A stretch of 64,000 nucleotides of DNA from assembly GCA_041389495.1 (NCBI GenBank), contig JAWKRT010000002.1, positions 930,001 through 994,000 on the forward strand. Reading direction: 5' to 3'. Under the pieces are notes generated by a model. It saw nothing but the letters and a program-made list of their open reading frames with translations. It was not told the DNA's origin and made no database searches. The translations under genes and the position numbers were made by a program. Origin of the DNA: Myxococcota bacterium (GTDB lineage: Bacteria; Myxococcota_A; UBA9160; UBA4427). Positions 17,549 to 25,764 of this stretch are shown piece by piece. Within the stretch, counting starts at the first letter, position 1; every line of letters begins with the position of its first letter.

Positions 17549-17914
17549 ATGTCGACCGCGAAGCCCGGCCTGACCGTTCTCTACGAGCGTCTTCGCGAGC
17601 GCCGGCGCGCGCTCGAGCGGCGCCTCGGCCGCGTGACCGGAGACCGGCGGCGCGAAGGCGGCGCGCTCGACCCCGACTTCGCCGAGCAGGCCGTGCAGCG
17701 CGAGAACGACGAAGTGCTCGACGTGCTGTCGGACACCGAGCGCGTGGAGCTCGGGCACATCGACGCGGCGCTCGCGCGCATCGACGCGGGCTGCTTCGGC
17801 ATCTGCGACGCGTGCGGCGCGGACATCGACCCGATGCGGCTCGACGCGCTGCCGAGCGCGGACCTCTGCGTCGACTGCGCGACCGAGCGCGAGCACACGA
17901 GCGCGCGCTCCTGA
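17549..17914 (+). CDS. DksA/TraR family zinc-finger protein
   Basis: A 121-residue DksA/TraR-family protein. It has an N-terminal coiled-coil-like region (residues 8-75, rich in Arg/Glu/Leu) and a C-terminal four-cysteine zinc finger: C86, C89, C107 and C110 in GICDACGADIDPMRLDALP and LCVDCATE. DksA proteins enter the RNA polymerase secondary channel and tune transcription with ppGpp. The coiled-coil tip acidic pair is not obvious here, so it may be one of the many paralogues rather than the main DksA. The ATG at 17549 has GAGGAGG ten bases before. It overlaps the start I propose for the next gene. Confidence 0.92.
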   Translation: MSTAKPGLTVLYERLRERRRALERRLGRVTGDRRREGGALDPDFAEQAVQRENDEVLDVLSDTERVELGHIDAALARIDAGCFGICDACGADIDPMRLDALPSADLCVDCATEREHTSARS

Positions 17915-19596
17915 CGCGCGGGCCCGCGCCGCCGCCCGGCGCTGCCCGGGATCCCATCGCGACGCGCCGATCGCGCCTGTGGCTCGGCGCGGAGCACGTC
18001 TTCAAGGAGCCGCTCCCGCCCGCGCCGGCCGACGACGCGCGCGCGGGCCACGCGCCATCCACCGCAGCCGCCGCAGCCGCTGCGTTCGACGCGCGCGCCG
18101 CGTGCGAGCGGCTGCTCGAAGACGGCCGGGCCTTCGCGCCCGATGTCTATCTCGACGTCGTCGCCATCGGAGGTACGTCCGCCGGCGACGCGTCGCCGGC
18201 GCGAGCGGCGAGCCGCTTCGCCGTCCGCATGCGCCGGCTCCCCGAGCGCGATCGCGTCGACGTGCGCCTCGCCGAAGGCCGGCTCCGCCGCCGCCACGTG
18301 CGCGCGGTCGCTCGCTCGCTCGCCGCACTCCACGCGCGCGCGCCGCGCGTCGCGCCACAGGGCGAGCCCGCCGACGCCTTGCGCGCGTGCATCGGGCTGC
18401 GCGTCGCCGACTTCGAGGGGCTCGCGCGGTCGCGGAGCGCGCCCGCCGCGCGCGCCGAAGCCGCGCCCCCCCTGCACGCGGCGATCGCGCAGCCCCCGCC
18501 CGACGCCGCGGCGAGCGCCGAAGCGCCCGACGAAGCGACCGCGCGCGCGCTCGCGCGCGCCGAGCGCTGGCAGCTCGAGCAGGTCGAGCGGAGCGAGGCG
18601 CTGCTCGTCGAGCGCGCGGCGAGCGGGCGGCTTCGCGACGGGCACGGCGACCTCGCACTCGATCGCGTCTTCGTCGCGGGCGACCGCGAGGTGCGGGTCG
18701 TGTCGCGGCTCGACGCCGCGCCCGCCGTGCGCGGCGGGGACGTGTGCGCCGACGTCGCGGCCTTCGCGAGCGCGCTGGCGGCGGAAGGGCGCAGCGATCA
18801 CGCGGAGCTCTTCCTCGCCGAGTACGCGCGCGCCGCCGCCGACTACGACGCGTTCGGGCTCGTCGACCTCTACGCGAGCCTCGCGGCGAGCACGCGCGCG
18901 CGGCTCGAGCTCGCGTGTGCGCGCGTCCGCGCGCCGGACGAGCGCGCGAGTGCCGCGAGCGCGGCGGCCGCGCGGCGCTGCGCGCTGCTCGCCGTCTCGG
19001 CGCCGTTGCGGCCGCTGCTCCCGCCGGTCGTCGTCGCGATCGGCGGCGAGGTCGCGACCGGGAAGACGACGGCCGCGAAGTGGATCGCGCGGCGCGTCGG
19101 CGCGCCCTTCGTCACGGCCGACCGCGTGCGCTCGGAGCTGCTCGGCGGGCGTCGCGACGGCGCGCACCACGAGGTGCACTGGGAGCGCGCCTACGCACCG
19201 GGGTTCGGCGAGCGCGTCTACGCCGAGGTCGTGCGACGCGCGCGCGCCGTGCTCGCGAGCGGACGCCCCGTGCTGCTCGACGGCTGCTTCCGCTCGCGCG
19301 CGCAGCGCGCGCTCGCCCGCGCGCTCGCGCGCGAGTTCGGGCACCCGTTCCTGTTCGTCGAGGTGTGCGCGACCGCCGAGGCGCAGCGCGCGCGCCTGCT
19401 GCGGCGTGCGCGCCGCGACGGCGAACCGGCGTCGACGTGGCTCGAGATCGCGCGCGCGCTGCGGCGCGAGTGGGAGCCGCCGGTCGAGCTCCCGGACGCC
19501 GAGCGCATGCGCCTCGACGCGTCGGCTCCGCGCGCGGAGCTCGTCGCGCAGGTGCGCGCGCGCATCCCGACGTGGCCGCGCGAGCTCACCGGCTGA
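17911..19596 (+). CDS. Bifunctional kinase-like/P-loop ATPase (COG2187-COG0645 fusion)
   Basis: About 561 residues. The N-terminal 330 resemble the aminoglycoside-phosphotransferase-like half of the COG2187/COG0645 fusion family, with LRDGHGDLALDRVFVAGD equivalent to the catalytic HGDLxxxN block. The C-terminal 190 form a P-loop kinase-like domain with Walker A GGEVATGKTT (about 374-383) and a downstream DGCFRSRAQR motif. No ATG, GTG or TTG lies in frame between the DksA stop and the conserved N-terminal WLGAEHVFKEP segment. The best candidate is CTG 17911 in CTGA, overlapping the DksA stop. The real start could also be an upstream GTG inside dksA. The substrate is unknown. Confidence 0.78.
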   Translation: MTRGPAPPPGAARDPIATRRSRLWLGAEHVFKEPLPPAPADDARAGHAPSTAAAAAAAFDARAACERLLEDGRAFAPDVYLDVVAIGGTSAGDASPARAASRFAVRMRRLPERDRVDVRLAEGRLRRRHVRAVARSLAALHARAPRVAPQGEPADALRACIGLRVADFEGLARSRSAPAARAEAAPPLHAAIAQPPPDAAASAEAPDEATARALARAERWQLEQVERSEALLVERAASGRLRDGHGDLALDRVFVAGDREVRVVSRLDAAPAVRGGDVCADVAAFASALAAEGRSDHAELFLAEYARAAADYDAFGLVDLYASLAASTRARLELACARVRAPDERASAASAAAARRCALLAVSAPLRPLLPPVVVAIGGEVATGKTTAAKWIARRVGAPFVTADRVRSELLGGRRDGAHHEVHWERAYAPGFGERVYAEVVRRARAVLASGRPVLLDGCFRSRAQRALARALAREFGHPFLFVEVCATAEAQRARLLRRARRDGEPASTWLEIARALRREWEPPVELPDAERMRLDASAPRAELVAQVRARIPTWPRELTG

Positions 19597-20344
19597 CGCG
19601 CGCGCCGTCGCCGAAGCCCTCGATCAGCGTGCACAGCTCGGTGTGCGAGTCGACGACCCAGTCCGCGTCCGGGTAGCCCGTGCGGTCGTCGTGGAGCGCG
19701 CGGATGCGCACCGCCTTCATGCCGACGCCGTGCGCACCCGCGACGTCCGTGCGCCGCAGGTCGCCGACGTGGAGGCCCGACTCGGGCGGCGTCCGGAGCT
19801 CGCGCAGCGCGCCGAGGAAGACGGCGCGGTGGGGCTTCGGGACGAGCCACTCGTCGGAGAAGACGGTCGCGTCGAGGTGCGCGAGCAGGCCGAGCCGATC
19901 GAGGTGGCGGCGCACGATGCGGCCGGGCGTGAGGCCGGTGTCGCAGACGAGCGCCATCCGCACGCCGCGCGACGCGAGCCGCTCGAGCGTCTCGCCGGCG
20001 CCCTCGAGCGCGACGACCTGCGAGGAGTGCGAGGCCTCCTCGAGCCGGGCCACGAGCTCGTCGAACGCCGCGCCGCGCGGCGGGGCGCCGAGCTCGGCGA
20101 ACGCCCAGCCCGCGACCTCGCGCGCACCGCTCGCGACGCCCATCTCCCAGAGCTGCATGTGGCGCTGCCAGGCGTCGTCGAAGGCGCGTCCGACCCGCGC
20201 GCGGTCCGCGGCCGCCTCGCCGAGGCCGGCGGCGCGCGCCGCGCGCTGGAGCGCATCGACGCGCAGCCCGTGCGCAACCTGCCAGTCCTTCTCCGCGAGG
20301 AGCGTGTTCCAGCAGTCGAAGGTCACCGCATCGAGTCGTTGCAC
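19586..20344 (-). CDS. HAD superfamily hydrolase
   Basis: A 252-residue HAD-type hydrolase. Motif I reads AVTFDCWNTLLAE (nucleophile Asp10; the second Asp is replaced by Trp-Asn, as in the DCWNTL subgroup). Motif II is in ALVCDTGLTP, the motif III Lys in DEWLVPKPH, and motif IV is GLHVGDLRRTDVAGAH. The cap is helical and inserted after motif I. It probably dephosphorylates a small metabolite. The start is GTG 20344 and the gene converges with the kinase/ATPase gene, overlapping it by 11 bases. It is divergent from a TetR gene 108 bases away. Confidence 0.9.
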   Translation of the reverse strand: MQRLDAVTFDCWNTLLAEKDWQVAHGLRVDALQRAARAAGLGEAAADRARVGRAFDDAWQRHMQLWEMGVASGAREVAGWAFAELGAPPRGAAFDELVARLEEASHSSQVVALEGAGETLERLASRGVRMALVCDTGLTPGRIVRRHLDRLGLLAHLDATVFSDEWLVPKPHRAVFLGALRELRTPPESGLHVGDLRRTDVAGAHGVGMKAVRIRALHDDRTGYPDADWVVDSHTELCTLIEGFGDGARVSR

Positions 20345-20452
20345 GCCGCAACGTTAGCGCGGGATGAACGCGCGGATGGATGCGCGTCGCGCGCTCGAGC
20401 CCCCGCATCCCGCAATGTCCTCGCGGACTCCATGGGATAGAGTCTGCGCGCC

Positions 20453-21037
20453 ATGTCGAAGGGCCGTCCCAAGACGTTCGACGAAGTCGACGCACTCGAT
20501 CGCGCGATGGAGACCTTCTGGCTCCACGGGTACGAGGCGACGAGCCTGTCGCTGCTCGTCGGCGAGATGGGCATCTCGCGCCAGAGCCTCTACGACACCT
20601 ACGGCAACAAGCGTCAGCTCTTCCTGCGCGCGATCGACCACTACCGCGCGACGCGCCTCGTCGAGGGGCTCGATCTGCTCGAGCGTCCGGGCTCGCCGGT
20701 CGAGAACGTGAAGGCGCTCATCCATTTCTTCGAAGCGATCGCGGGCGACGAGCGGTGTCGCGGATGCTTCGTCGCGAACACGCTCGTCGAGCTCGGGCCG
20801 CACGACGCCGAGGTCGCGGCCGTGCTGCACGGCATCCTGAGCGCGCTCGAGGGAGCGATCGCGGCGAGCCTCGAAGAGGCGCGGCGCACGGGCGAGCTCG
20901 CGCCGGGCAAGGATCCGCAGGAGCTCGCCTCCGCGCTGCTGAACGCGATCATCGGCATCGCCGTGACGGGCAAGCTCGCGCGCAACCGCTACTCGCTGCC
21001 GCGCATCCTCGCCGGCACCCTGCGCATGCTCGACTAG
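20453..21037 (+). CDS. TetR family transcriptional regulator
   Basis: A 194-residue TetR regulator of the AcrR/YdhM-like type. The DNA-binding domain is at residues 4-55, with GRPKTFDEVDALDRAMETFW, SLLVGEMGISRQSLYDTYGN and KRQLFLRAIDHY. The C-terminal domain carries GCFVANTLVELGPHD, a sequence common in regulators of the TetR_C_16-like group that sense electrophiles or quinones. The cysteines at about residues 102 and 105 (ERCRGCF) could be redox- or electrophile-sensitive, though that is inference. The start follows a long AT-richer leader (GGGATAGAGTC). The adjacent HAD gene is divergent. Confidence 0.92.
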   Translation: MSKGRPKTFDEVDALDRAMETFWLHGYEATSLSLLVGEMGISRQSLYDTYGNKRQLFLRAIDHYRATRLVEGLDLLERPGSPVENVKALIHFFEAIAGDERCRGCFVANTLVELGPHDAEVAAVLHGILSALEGAIAASLEEARRTGELAPGKDPQELASALLNAIIGIAVTGKLARNRYSLPRILAGTLRMLD

Positions 21038-21066
21038 CCGGCGGAGCGCGCCCCGCGCGCTCGATG

Positions 21067-22422
21067 CTAGGCGAGCCGGACGCTCTCGCGGTACTCGGGC
21101 ACCGAGGCCGGGATGTCGAGCCGGTCCTGGATCTCGCGTCGCAGCGTGTCGGCGGGAACCGCCTCGCCGTGGTTCACGAACGCGTGCCGCGGGCGGCGCT
21201 CGGCGGCGCCGAGCCACGCGAGCAGGTCGGCCTGGTCGGCGTGCGCGGAGAAGACGTCGAGCTGCACCACCTCGGCGCGGACCGGCACCTCGACGCCGTG
21301 GATCTTCACCGAGCGCGCGCCGTGGACGAGCGCATCGCCGCGCGTGCCGGGGGCCTGGAAGCCCGGGAAGAGCACGGTGTGGCGCGCGTCGGGGAGCAGC
21401 GCGCGCAGGTGGTGGAGCACGCGACCGCCCGTCGCCATGCCGCTCGCCGACACGATCACCGCGGGCTCGCGTCGCTCCGCGAGCTGGCGCGACTCCTCGA
21501 CGCTGCGCACGAAGCGCGCGACGTCGCAGACGGATTCGCACAGCTCCTCGGCGAGCCGGTGGTGCTCGCACGACGCGCGGAAGAGGCTCGTCACGTCCGT
21601 CGCCATCGGGCTGTTCACGTACACCGGCACGCGCGGCGCGAGGCCGCGCGCGAAGATCTCGTGGAGCGCGTAGAGCATCGTCTGCGCGCGCCCGACCGCG
21701 AACGACGGGACGAGCAGGATGCCGCCGCGCTCGATCGTTGCGCGCAGGATGCGCGCGAGCGCGTCGAACGGGTCGACCGACGCGTGCAGCCGATCGCCGT
21801 ACGTCGACTCGACCACGACGTAGTCGGGGCGCCCGGGCGGCGCGGGCGGGTGCATGAGCAGGTCGTCGGGCCGGCCGAGATCGCCGGAGAACAGCACGCG
21901 CAGGTCGCCGTGCCGCAGCTCGACCGACGCGGCGCCGAGGATGTGGCCGGCGCGCGCGAGGCGCGCGCGGAACGGGCCCGCGTCGAACTCGACGTCGAAC
22001 GGGCGCGCGACGAGCGCGCCGAGTGCGGCCTCGGCGTCGGCCTCCGTGTAGAGCGGCAGCGCGGGCGCGTGCTTCGAGAAGCCCTTGCGGTTCGCGTAGC
22101 CCGCGTCCTCCTCCTGCAGGTGGCCGGCGTCGGGGAGCAGGATCTCGCACAGCGCGAGCGTCGGCGCGGTGCAGTACACGGGGCCGGCGAAGCCGTCGCG
22201 CACGAGCGCGGGCAGGTATCCGCTGTGGTCGACGTGGGCGTGCGTGAGGACGACGGCGTCGATCGACGCCGGCTCGACGGGCAGCGGCTTCCAGTTGCGC
22301 AGGCGCAGCTGCTTGACGCCCTGGTAGAGGCCGCAGTCGACGAGCACGCGCGCGCCACCGGCCTCGACGAGCGTCTTCGAGCCCGTCACCGTGCCGGCGG
22401 CGCCGAGGAAGGTCAGCTCCAC
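21067..22422 (-). CDS. Metallo-beta-lactamase/beta-CASP RNA-processing exonuclease-like protein
   Basis: A 451-residue beta-CASP protein of the YsgA/CPSF-like type. The metallo-beta-lactamase motif 2 is LTHAHVDHSGYLP (about 60-72), the beta-CASP region contains VVESTYGDRLH and VPSFAVGRAQTML, and motifs A-C include SASGMATGGR and the terminal FSAHADQADLL. The fold processes RNA in most characterised members, so RNA cleavage is the family inference. The start is GTG 22422, ten bases inside the upstream LOG-family gene, so the two are probably coupled. The C-terminus includes an AFVNHGE motif typical of this group. Confidence 0.92.
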   Translation of the reverse strand: MELTFLGAAGTVTGSKTLVEAGGARVLVDCGLYQGVKQLRLRNWKPLPVEPASIDAVVLTHAHVDHSGYLPALVRDGFAGPVYCTAPTLALCEILLPDAGHLQEEDAGYANRKGFSKHAPALPLYTEADAEAALGALVARPFDVEFDAGPFRARLARAGHILGAASVELRHGDLRVLFSGDLGRPDDLLMHPPAPPGRPDYVVVESTYGDRLHASVDPFDALARILRATIERGGILLVPSFAVGRAQTMLYALHEIFARGLAPRVPVYVNSPMATDVTSLFRASCEHHRLAEELCESVCDVARFVRSVEESRQLAERREPAVIVSASGMATGGRVLHHLRALLPDARHTVLFPGFQAPGTRGDALVHGARSVKIHGVEVPVRAEVVQLDVFSAHADQADLLAWLGAAERRPRHAFVNHGEAVPADTLRREIQDRLDIPASVPEYRESVRLA

Positions 22423-23243
22423 CCGGGCGGCTCTCCGTCCGCGCCCGGCCCGCGCGCGTCGTCGTCCGGGTCGGGCGACGCGGGCGGGTCGAAGATCGAG
22501 AGGCCGCGCGTCTCGTACCAGCCGAGGATGCGCTGCCACGCCTCCTCCGCGGTCTCCGCGAACGTGAAGAGGCCGCGGTCGGCGGGATCGATCATCCCCT
22601 CGTCGACGAGGAAGTCGAAGTCGATCGCGCGTCGCCAGAAGGCGGCGCCCACGAGGACGATCGGAAGCGCGGCGCGCTTGCGCGTCTGCACGAGGCACAG
22701 CGCCTCGAAGAGCTCGTCGAGCGTGCCGTAGCCGCCGGGCAGCACGACGAGTGCGCGCGCGCGCAGCATGAAGTGGAGCTTGCGCAGCCCGAAGTAGCGG
22801 AACTCGAAGCCGAGCCCGGGCGTGACGTACGGGTTCGGCGCCTGCTCGAGCGGCAGCGCGATGTTGAGCCCGACCGACGCGGCGCCGACGTCGTGCGCGC
22901 CGCGGTTCGCGGCCTCCATCCCGCCCGGGCCGCCGCCCGTCATCACCACGAGCCGGTTGTCGCCCGGCCCGCAGCCGCAGCCGCCCACGATGCGACCGAG
23001 CTCGCGTCCGACCTCGTAGTAGCGGCTGCGGTCGAGCGCGGCGCGCGCGCGCGCGACGCGCTGCGAGGCTTCCGCCGCCGCGCGACCGTCGGCCGCGCGC
23101 AGCGCGCCCTCCGCGGCGGCGAGCTCGGCGCGCGCGGCCGACGGCTCGACGAGCCGCGTGCTCCCGAAGACGACGATCGTGTGCTCGATCCCGAGGTCGG
23201 CGAACGCGAGCTCGGGCTTCAGGAACTCGAGCTGCAGCCGCAC
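22413..23243 (-). CDS. LOG family (TIGR00730-like) protein
   Basis: A Rossmann-fold LOG-family protein (276 residues from GTG 23243). The hallmark motifs are TGGGPGGMEAANRGA at about 120-134 and LPGGYGTLDELFEAL at about 190-204, which form the nucleotide-binding PGGxGTxxE site. Characterised relatives release cytokinin-type bases or cleave purine nucleotides (ppnN-like). Conserved family sequence continues in frame upstream of 23243 (DRDLALLARPELRPVRLQLE), but no ATG, GTG or TTG occurs there. An ATC at 23435-23433 preceded by AGGGGGA is a possible start, so the listed start is probably too short. Confidence 0.85.
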   Translation of the reverse strand: MRLQLEFLKPELAFADLGIEHTIVVFGSTRLVEPSAARAELAAAEGALRAADGRAAAEASQRVARARAALDRSRYYEVGRELGRIVGGCGCGPGDNRLVVMTGGGPGGMEAANRGAHDVGAASVGLNIALPLEQAPNPYVTPGLGFEFRYFGLRKLHFMLRARALVVLPGGYGTLDELFEALCLVQTRKRAALPIVLVGAAFWRRAIDFDFLVDEGMIDPADRGLFTFAETAEEAWQRILGWYETRGLSIFDPPASPDPDDDARGPGADGEPPGWS

Positions 23244-23435
23244 GGGGCGCAGCTCGGGGCGCGCGAGCAGCGCGAGGTCGCGGTCGGCGCGCGTGCTCGA
23301 CGGCGCCTTCGCGGCGGCGTCGCCCTCGTCGCCTCGGCCCGGGTCGCGCTCGCGCCCGGGCGCGGGCGGGCCCGACGCGCACGCCCGCGTCGCGGCGCCC
23401 GCGCGCGGCGGCTGGCCCGGATCGCCGGAGTCGAT

Positions 23436-23769
23436 GGCGCTCCCCCTGCGTCGGTCGCGCGCGTCGTGCGCGCGACACGGTGGGCGGACGGCGGGCGAGG
23501 GTAGGCGACGCCGCCGGGCGTGCCCACGGCGCGCGCCGCCCGGCGCCGACTAACGAGAGGGGCGCGATGCCTCGCCGCGGCGGCGCTCGCGCCGCGTCGC
23601 GTCGCCGCAGCCGCGTCCGCGATGCGCCTCGTCGCGCGCAGCCGCGCCTCGCGCTGCGGCATGCGCGTTGCACGGCGCTCGCGGTAGGGTCGCGACCGCG
23701 CGGTCCCGCCCGGAGCCCTCCGAGCCACACGGCGGAGGAGCGGGCGAGCGCAGAAGAGGAGGACGGGGC
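23436..23769. other. Intergenic region without recognised gene
   Basis: About 330 bases between the probable upstream start of the LOG-family gene and the coiled-coil gene. It is extremely GC-rich and must hold the divergent promoters. I see no RNA gene, convincing open frame or strong hairpin. Confidence 0.5.
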
Positions 23770-24033
23770 ATGAGCACCTTGCGCGATCGACTCCAGGAGG
23801 ACGTGGACAAGCTGCGCCAGCGGCGCGACGAGCTGCGCGTCCAGATCGACCTCGGCAAGAAGGACGCGGCCGACGCGTGGCGCGAGGTCGAGCACCGCTG
23901 GCACCACCTCGAGGCCAAGCTCGAGGTGCTCGCCGCCGAGGCGAAGGAGAGCGCGGGCGACGTGCGCGAGGCGGCCGCGCTGCTCGTCGACGAGATCCGC
24001 GAAGGGCTCGCAAAGGTCGCGCGGCACCTCTAG
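23770..24033 (+). CDS. Small coiled-coil protein, 87 aa
   Basis: An 87-residue all-helical protein with heptad-like hydrophobic spacing over nearly its whole length (LRDRLQEDVDKLRQRRDELR, then HHLEAKLEVLAAEAKESAG). It is acidic and has no cysteines, signal peptide or membrane segment. The ATG at 23770 has a very strong GAGGAGG upstream, so it is probably well translated. It may be an apolipophorin-like or phasin-like helical protein, but I cannot assign a family. The protein-L-isoaspartate methyltransferase gene starts 13 bases after its stop, so the two are likely co-transcribed. Confidence 0.75.
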   Translation: MSTLRDRLQEDVDKLRQRRDELRVQIDLGKKDAADAWREVEHRWHHLEAKLEVLAAEAKESAGDVREAAALLVDEIREGLAKVARHL

Positions 24034-24046
24034 GGCGGGTGCACGC

Positions 24047-24757
24047 GTGGCGGGCGACGGGCGGGAGCGCGAGCGCGCCGCGATGGTGGAGCGCGTCGCG
24101 GAGCTGTTCGCCGAGACGGCGGCGCAGACGGGGCTCCCGGCGCTCGACCCTCGCGTGCGCGCCGCGCTCGAGAGCGTGCCCCGGCATCGCTTCGTTCCCG
24201 ACACGTGGGCCGACGCGGCCTACGACGACGCGGCGCTCGCGATCGGCCGCGGACAGACGATCTCGCAGCCGTTCATCGTCGCGCTCTCCGTGCAGCTCGC
24301 CGAGGTCGGGCCGGACGCGACGGTGCTCGAGGTCGGCGCGGGCTCCGGCTACCAGGCGGCCGTGCTCGCGCGGCTCGCCCGGCGCGTCTACGCGATCGAG
24401 ATCGTGCCCGAGCTCGCGGCGCGCGCGGCAGCCACGCTCGCGGCGCTCGGCGTCCAGAACGCGCAGGTGCGCGCGGGCGACGGCCACGCGGGCTGGCCCG
24501 CGCACGCGCCGTTCGACGCCATCGTGGTCGCGGCGGCAGCGCGCGAGCCGCCGCCGCCGCTCGTCGCGCAGCTCGCGCCGGGCGGGCGGATGGTCGTGCC
24601 GGTGGGGCCCCCCGGCGGACGCCAGGACCTGCTCCAGCTCCGCAGGGACGCGGCCGGCGCGGTCGCGACGGTCGCGCGGCTCGCGGTGTCGTTCGTGCCG
24701 TTCACGCGCGCCGCGCCGGGCGGCGGCGGCGACGCGTCGGGCCCGGGCGAGGGCTGA
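24047..24757 (+). CDS. pcm: Protein-L-isoaspartate O-methyltransferase
   Basis: A 236-residue PCMT-family enzyme that methylates isoaspartyl residues in damaged proteins using S-adenosylmethionine. Family blocks are all present: VPRHRFVPD (about 44-52), GRGQTISQPF (67-76), the SAM loop VLEVGAGSGY (93-102), and YAIEIVPELA. After residue 150 the chain has AAAREPPPPLVAQLAPGGRM and a Gly-rich C-terminus longer than usual. The start is GTG 24047. It probably shares a transcript with the coiled-coil gene. The GDGHAGWP block for the substrate pocket is also present. Confidence 0.94.
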   Translation: MAGDGRERERAAMVERVAELFAETAAQTGLPALDPRVRAALESVPRHRFVPDTWADAAYDDAALAIGRGQTISQPFIVALSVQLAEVGPDATVLEVGAGSGYQAAVLARLARRVYAIEIVPELAARAAATLAALGVQNAQVRAGDGHAGWPAHAPFDAIVVAAAAREPPPPLVAQLAPGGRMVVPVGPPGGRQDLLQLRRDAAGAVATVARLAVSFVPFTRAAPGGGGDASGPGEG

Positions 24758-24781
24758 GCGGTGCGCGCGGCGCGCGGCCCG

Positions 24782-25282
24782 TCAGTCGCGCCGCCAGCGC
24801 ACGCGCACGAGCTCGTCCTGCTCCGCCGACGTCGGCGAGTGCTCGAGCTTGCCGTCGTAGGCGTGTTCGAGCGCGCGCCCGAACGTCTGGGCGAGGTGGC
24901 CGTCGGTGGTCGTCACCGCGAAGCCGTCGTCGTCGTCCTCGATCGCGCCGATGCGCTTGAGCGGATGCTCGGCGCGCTCGCGCTCCTCGATGTTGCGCAG
25001 CAGCCCGAGCAGCTCGTCGCGGTGGCCCGCTGCGAACGCGCCGCCGACGTGGACGACGCCCGCCCAGTGCTTCGTCTCGATCCGCTCGCACGCCGGGCAC
25101 CGGTGCTCGTAGGATCCGACCGGAGCCGCCTTCCACGTCCAGCGCCCGTCGCGATAGCTCGCGCGGCAGTGCGGGCACACGGCGAGGTCGGCGAGCTTGC
25201 CCGGACCCTCTTCGTGGATGCGCCGCGGAGGGCGCGGCGTGGAGGCGGCCGGATGCGTCTTCGAACGGTGGTCCCGGGACAT
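24782..25282 (-). CDS. BCAM0308 family protein (two CxxC pairs)
   Basis: A 166-residue protein matching the BCAM0308-like family. It has two Cys pairs, CPHCRASY at about residue 36 and CPACERIET at about 63, likely binding zinc. The family continues with WAGVVHVGGAFAAGHRDELL, RNIEERERAEHPLKRIGAIE and TTDGHLAQTFGRALEHAYDG. The C-terminus (ELVRVRWRRD) is typical. Family members are often next to host stress or nucleic acid genes, but no activity is established. It converges with pcm, and the ATG at 25282 lies in a long gap to the DUF1971-like gene. Confidence 0.82.
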   Translation of the reverse strand: MSRDHRSKTHPAASTPRPPRRIHEEGPGKLADLAVCPHCRASYRDGRWTWKAAPVGSYEHRCPACERIETKHWAGVVHVGGAFAAGHRDELLGLLRNIEERERAEHPLKRIGAIEDDDDGFAVTTTDGHLAQTFGRALEHAYDGKLEHSPTSAEQDELVRVRWRRD

Positions 25283-25470
25283 GCGCGACTCCTCGACTCC
25301 GCAGCAGGCGGTGGAAGGGCGCAAGTGCAAGCGACGTGCCGCGGCCGGGTGTGCATCGCGACGCGCGGCGGCCTCGGGAACGCGCCGGCCGCACCGCGCG
25401 AAGCGATGCGCGCCGGGGCGGGGCGTCTCGCTCCGGCGCGATCCGCCCCGGTCGTCGGGGGACGCGCCGC

Positions 25471-25746
25471 GTGAAGTCGCTTCCCGACGGCGTGCGCGCC
25501 TACAAGCGGACTGCGGAGTTCGACGCGGCGAGCGTGCCGGCCGGGCTGCTCCGCGCGCACCGCACGAAGGCGGGCGTCTGGGGGCGCATCCGCGTGCTCG
25601 AGGGCGAGCTCGTCTACCGCATCCTCGAGCCTGCGCTCGAGGAGCACGTGCTCGCGCCCGGCCGCGACGGCGTCGTCGAGCCGCAGGTGCCGCACGAGGT
25701 CGAGCCGCGCGGCGCGGTGCGCTTCTTCGTCGAGTTCCTGGCCTGA
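25471..25746 (+). CDS. DUF1971 (TehB-like) domain protein, 91 aa
   Basis: A 91-residue single-domain protein of the DUF1971/TehB-N type. The conserved order is LPDGVRAYKRTAEFD, then VPAGLLRAHRTKAGVWGRI, RVLEGELVYR and the C-terminal PQVPHEVEPRGAVRFFVEF. The fold is a small beta-barrel related to cupins, and related domains precede tellurite methyltransferases, but no methyltransferase follows here. Start GTG 25471 is preceded by GGGGGA. It is convergent with the HhH gene on its right. Its role is unknown. Confidence 0.85.
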   Translation: MKSLPDGVRAYKRTAEFDAASVPAGLLRAHRTKAGVWGRIRVLEGELVYRILEPALEEHVLAPGRDGVVEPQVPHEVEPRGAVRFFVEFLA

Positions 25747-25764
25747 GCGCGTCCGGGCGACGGG

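Noticed and set aside
17806..19596. GTG start for the kinase/ATPase deep inside the DksA-like gene
   Set aside because: It would overlap dksA by about 100 bases and add residues not seen in the family; CTG 17911 fits the coupling pattern better, though it remains uncertain.
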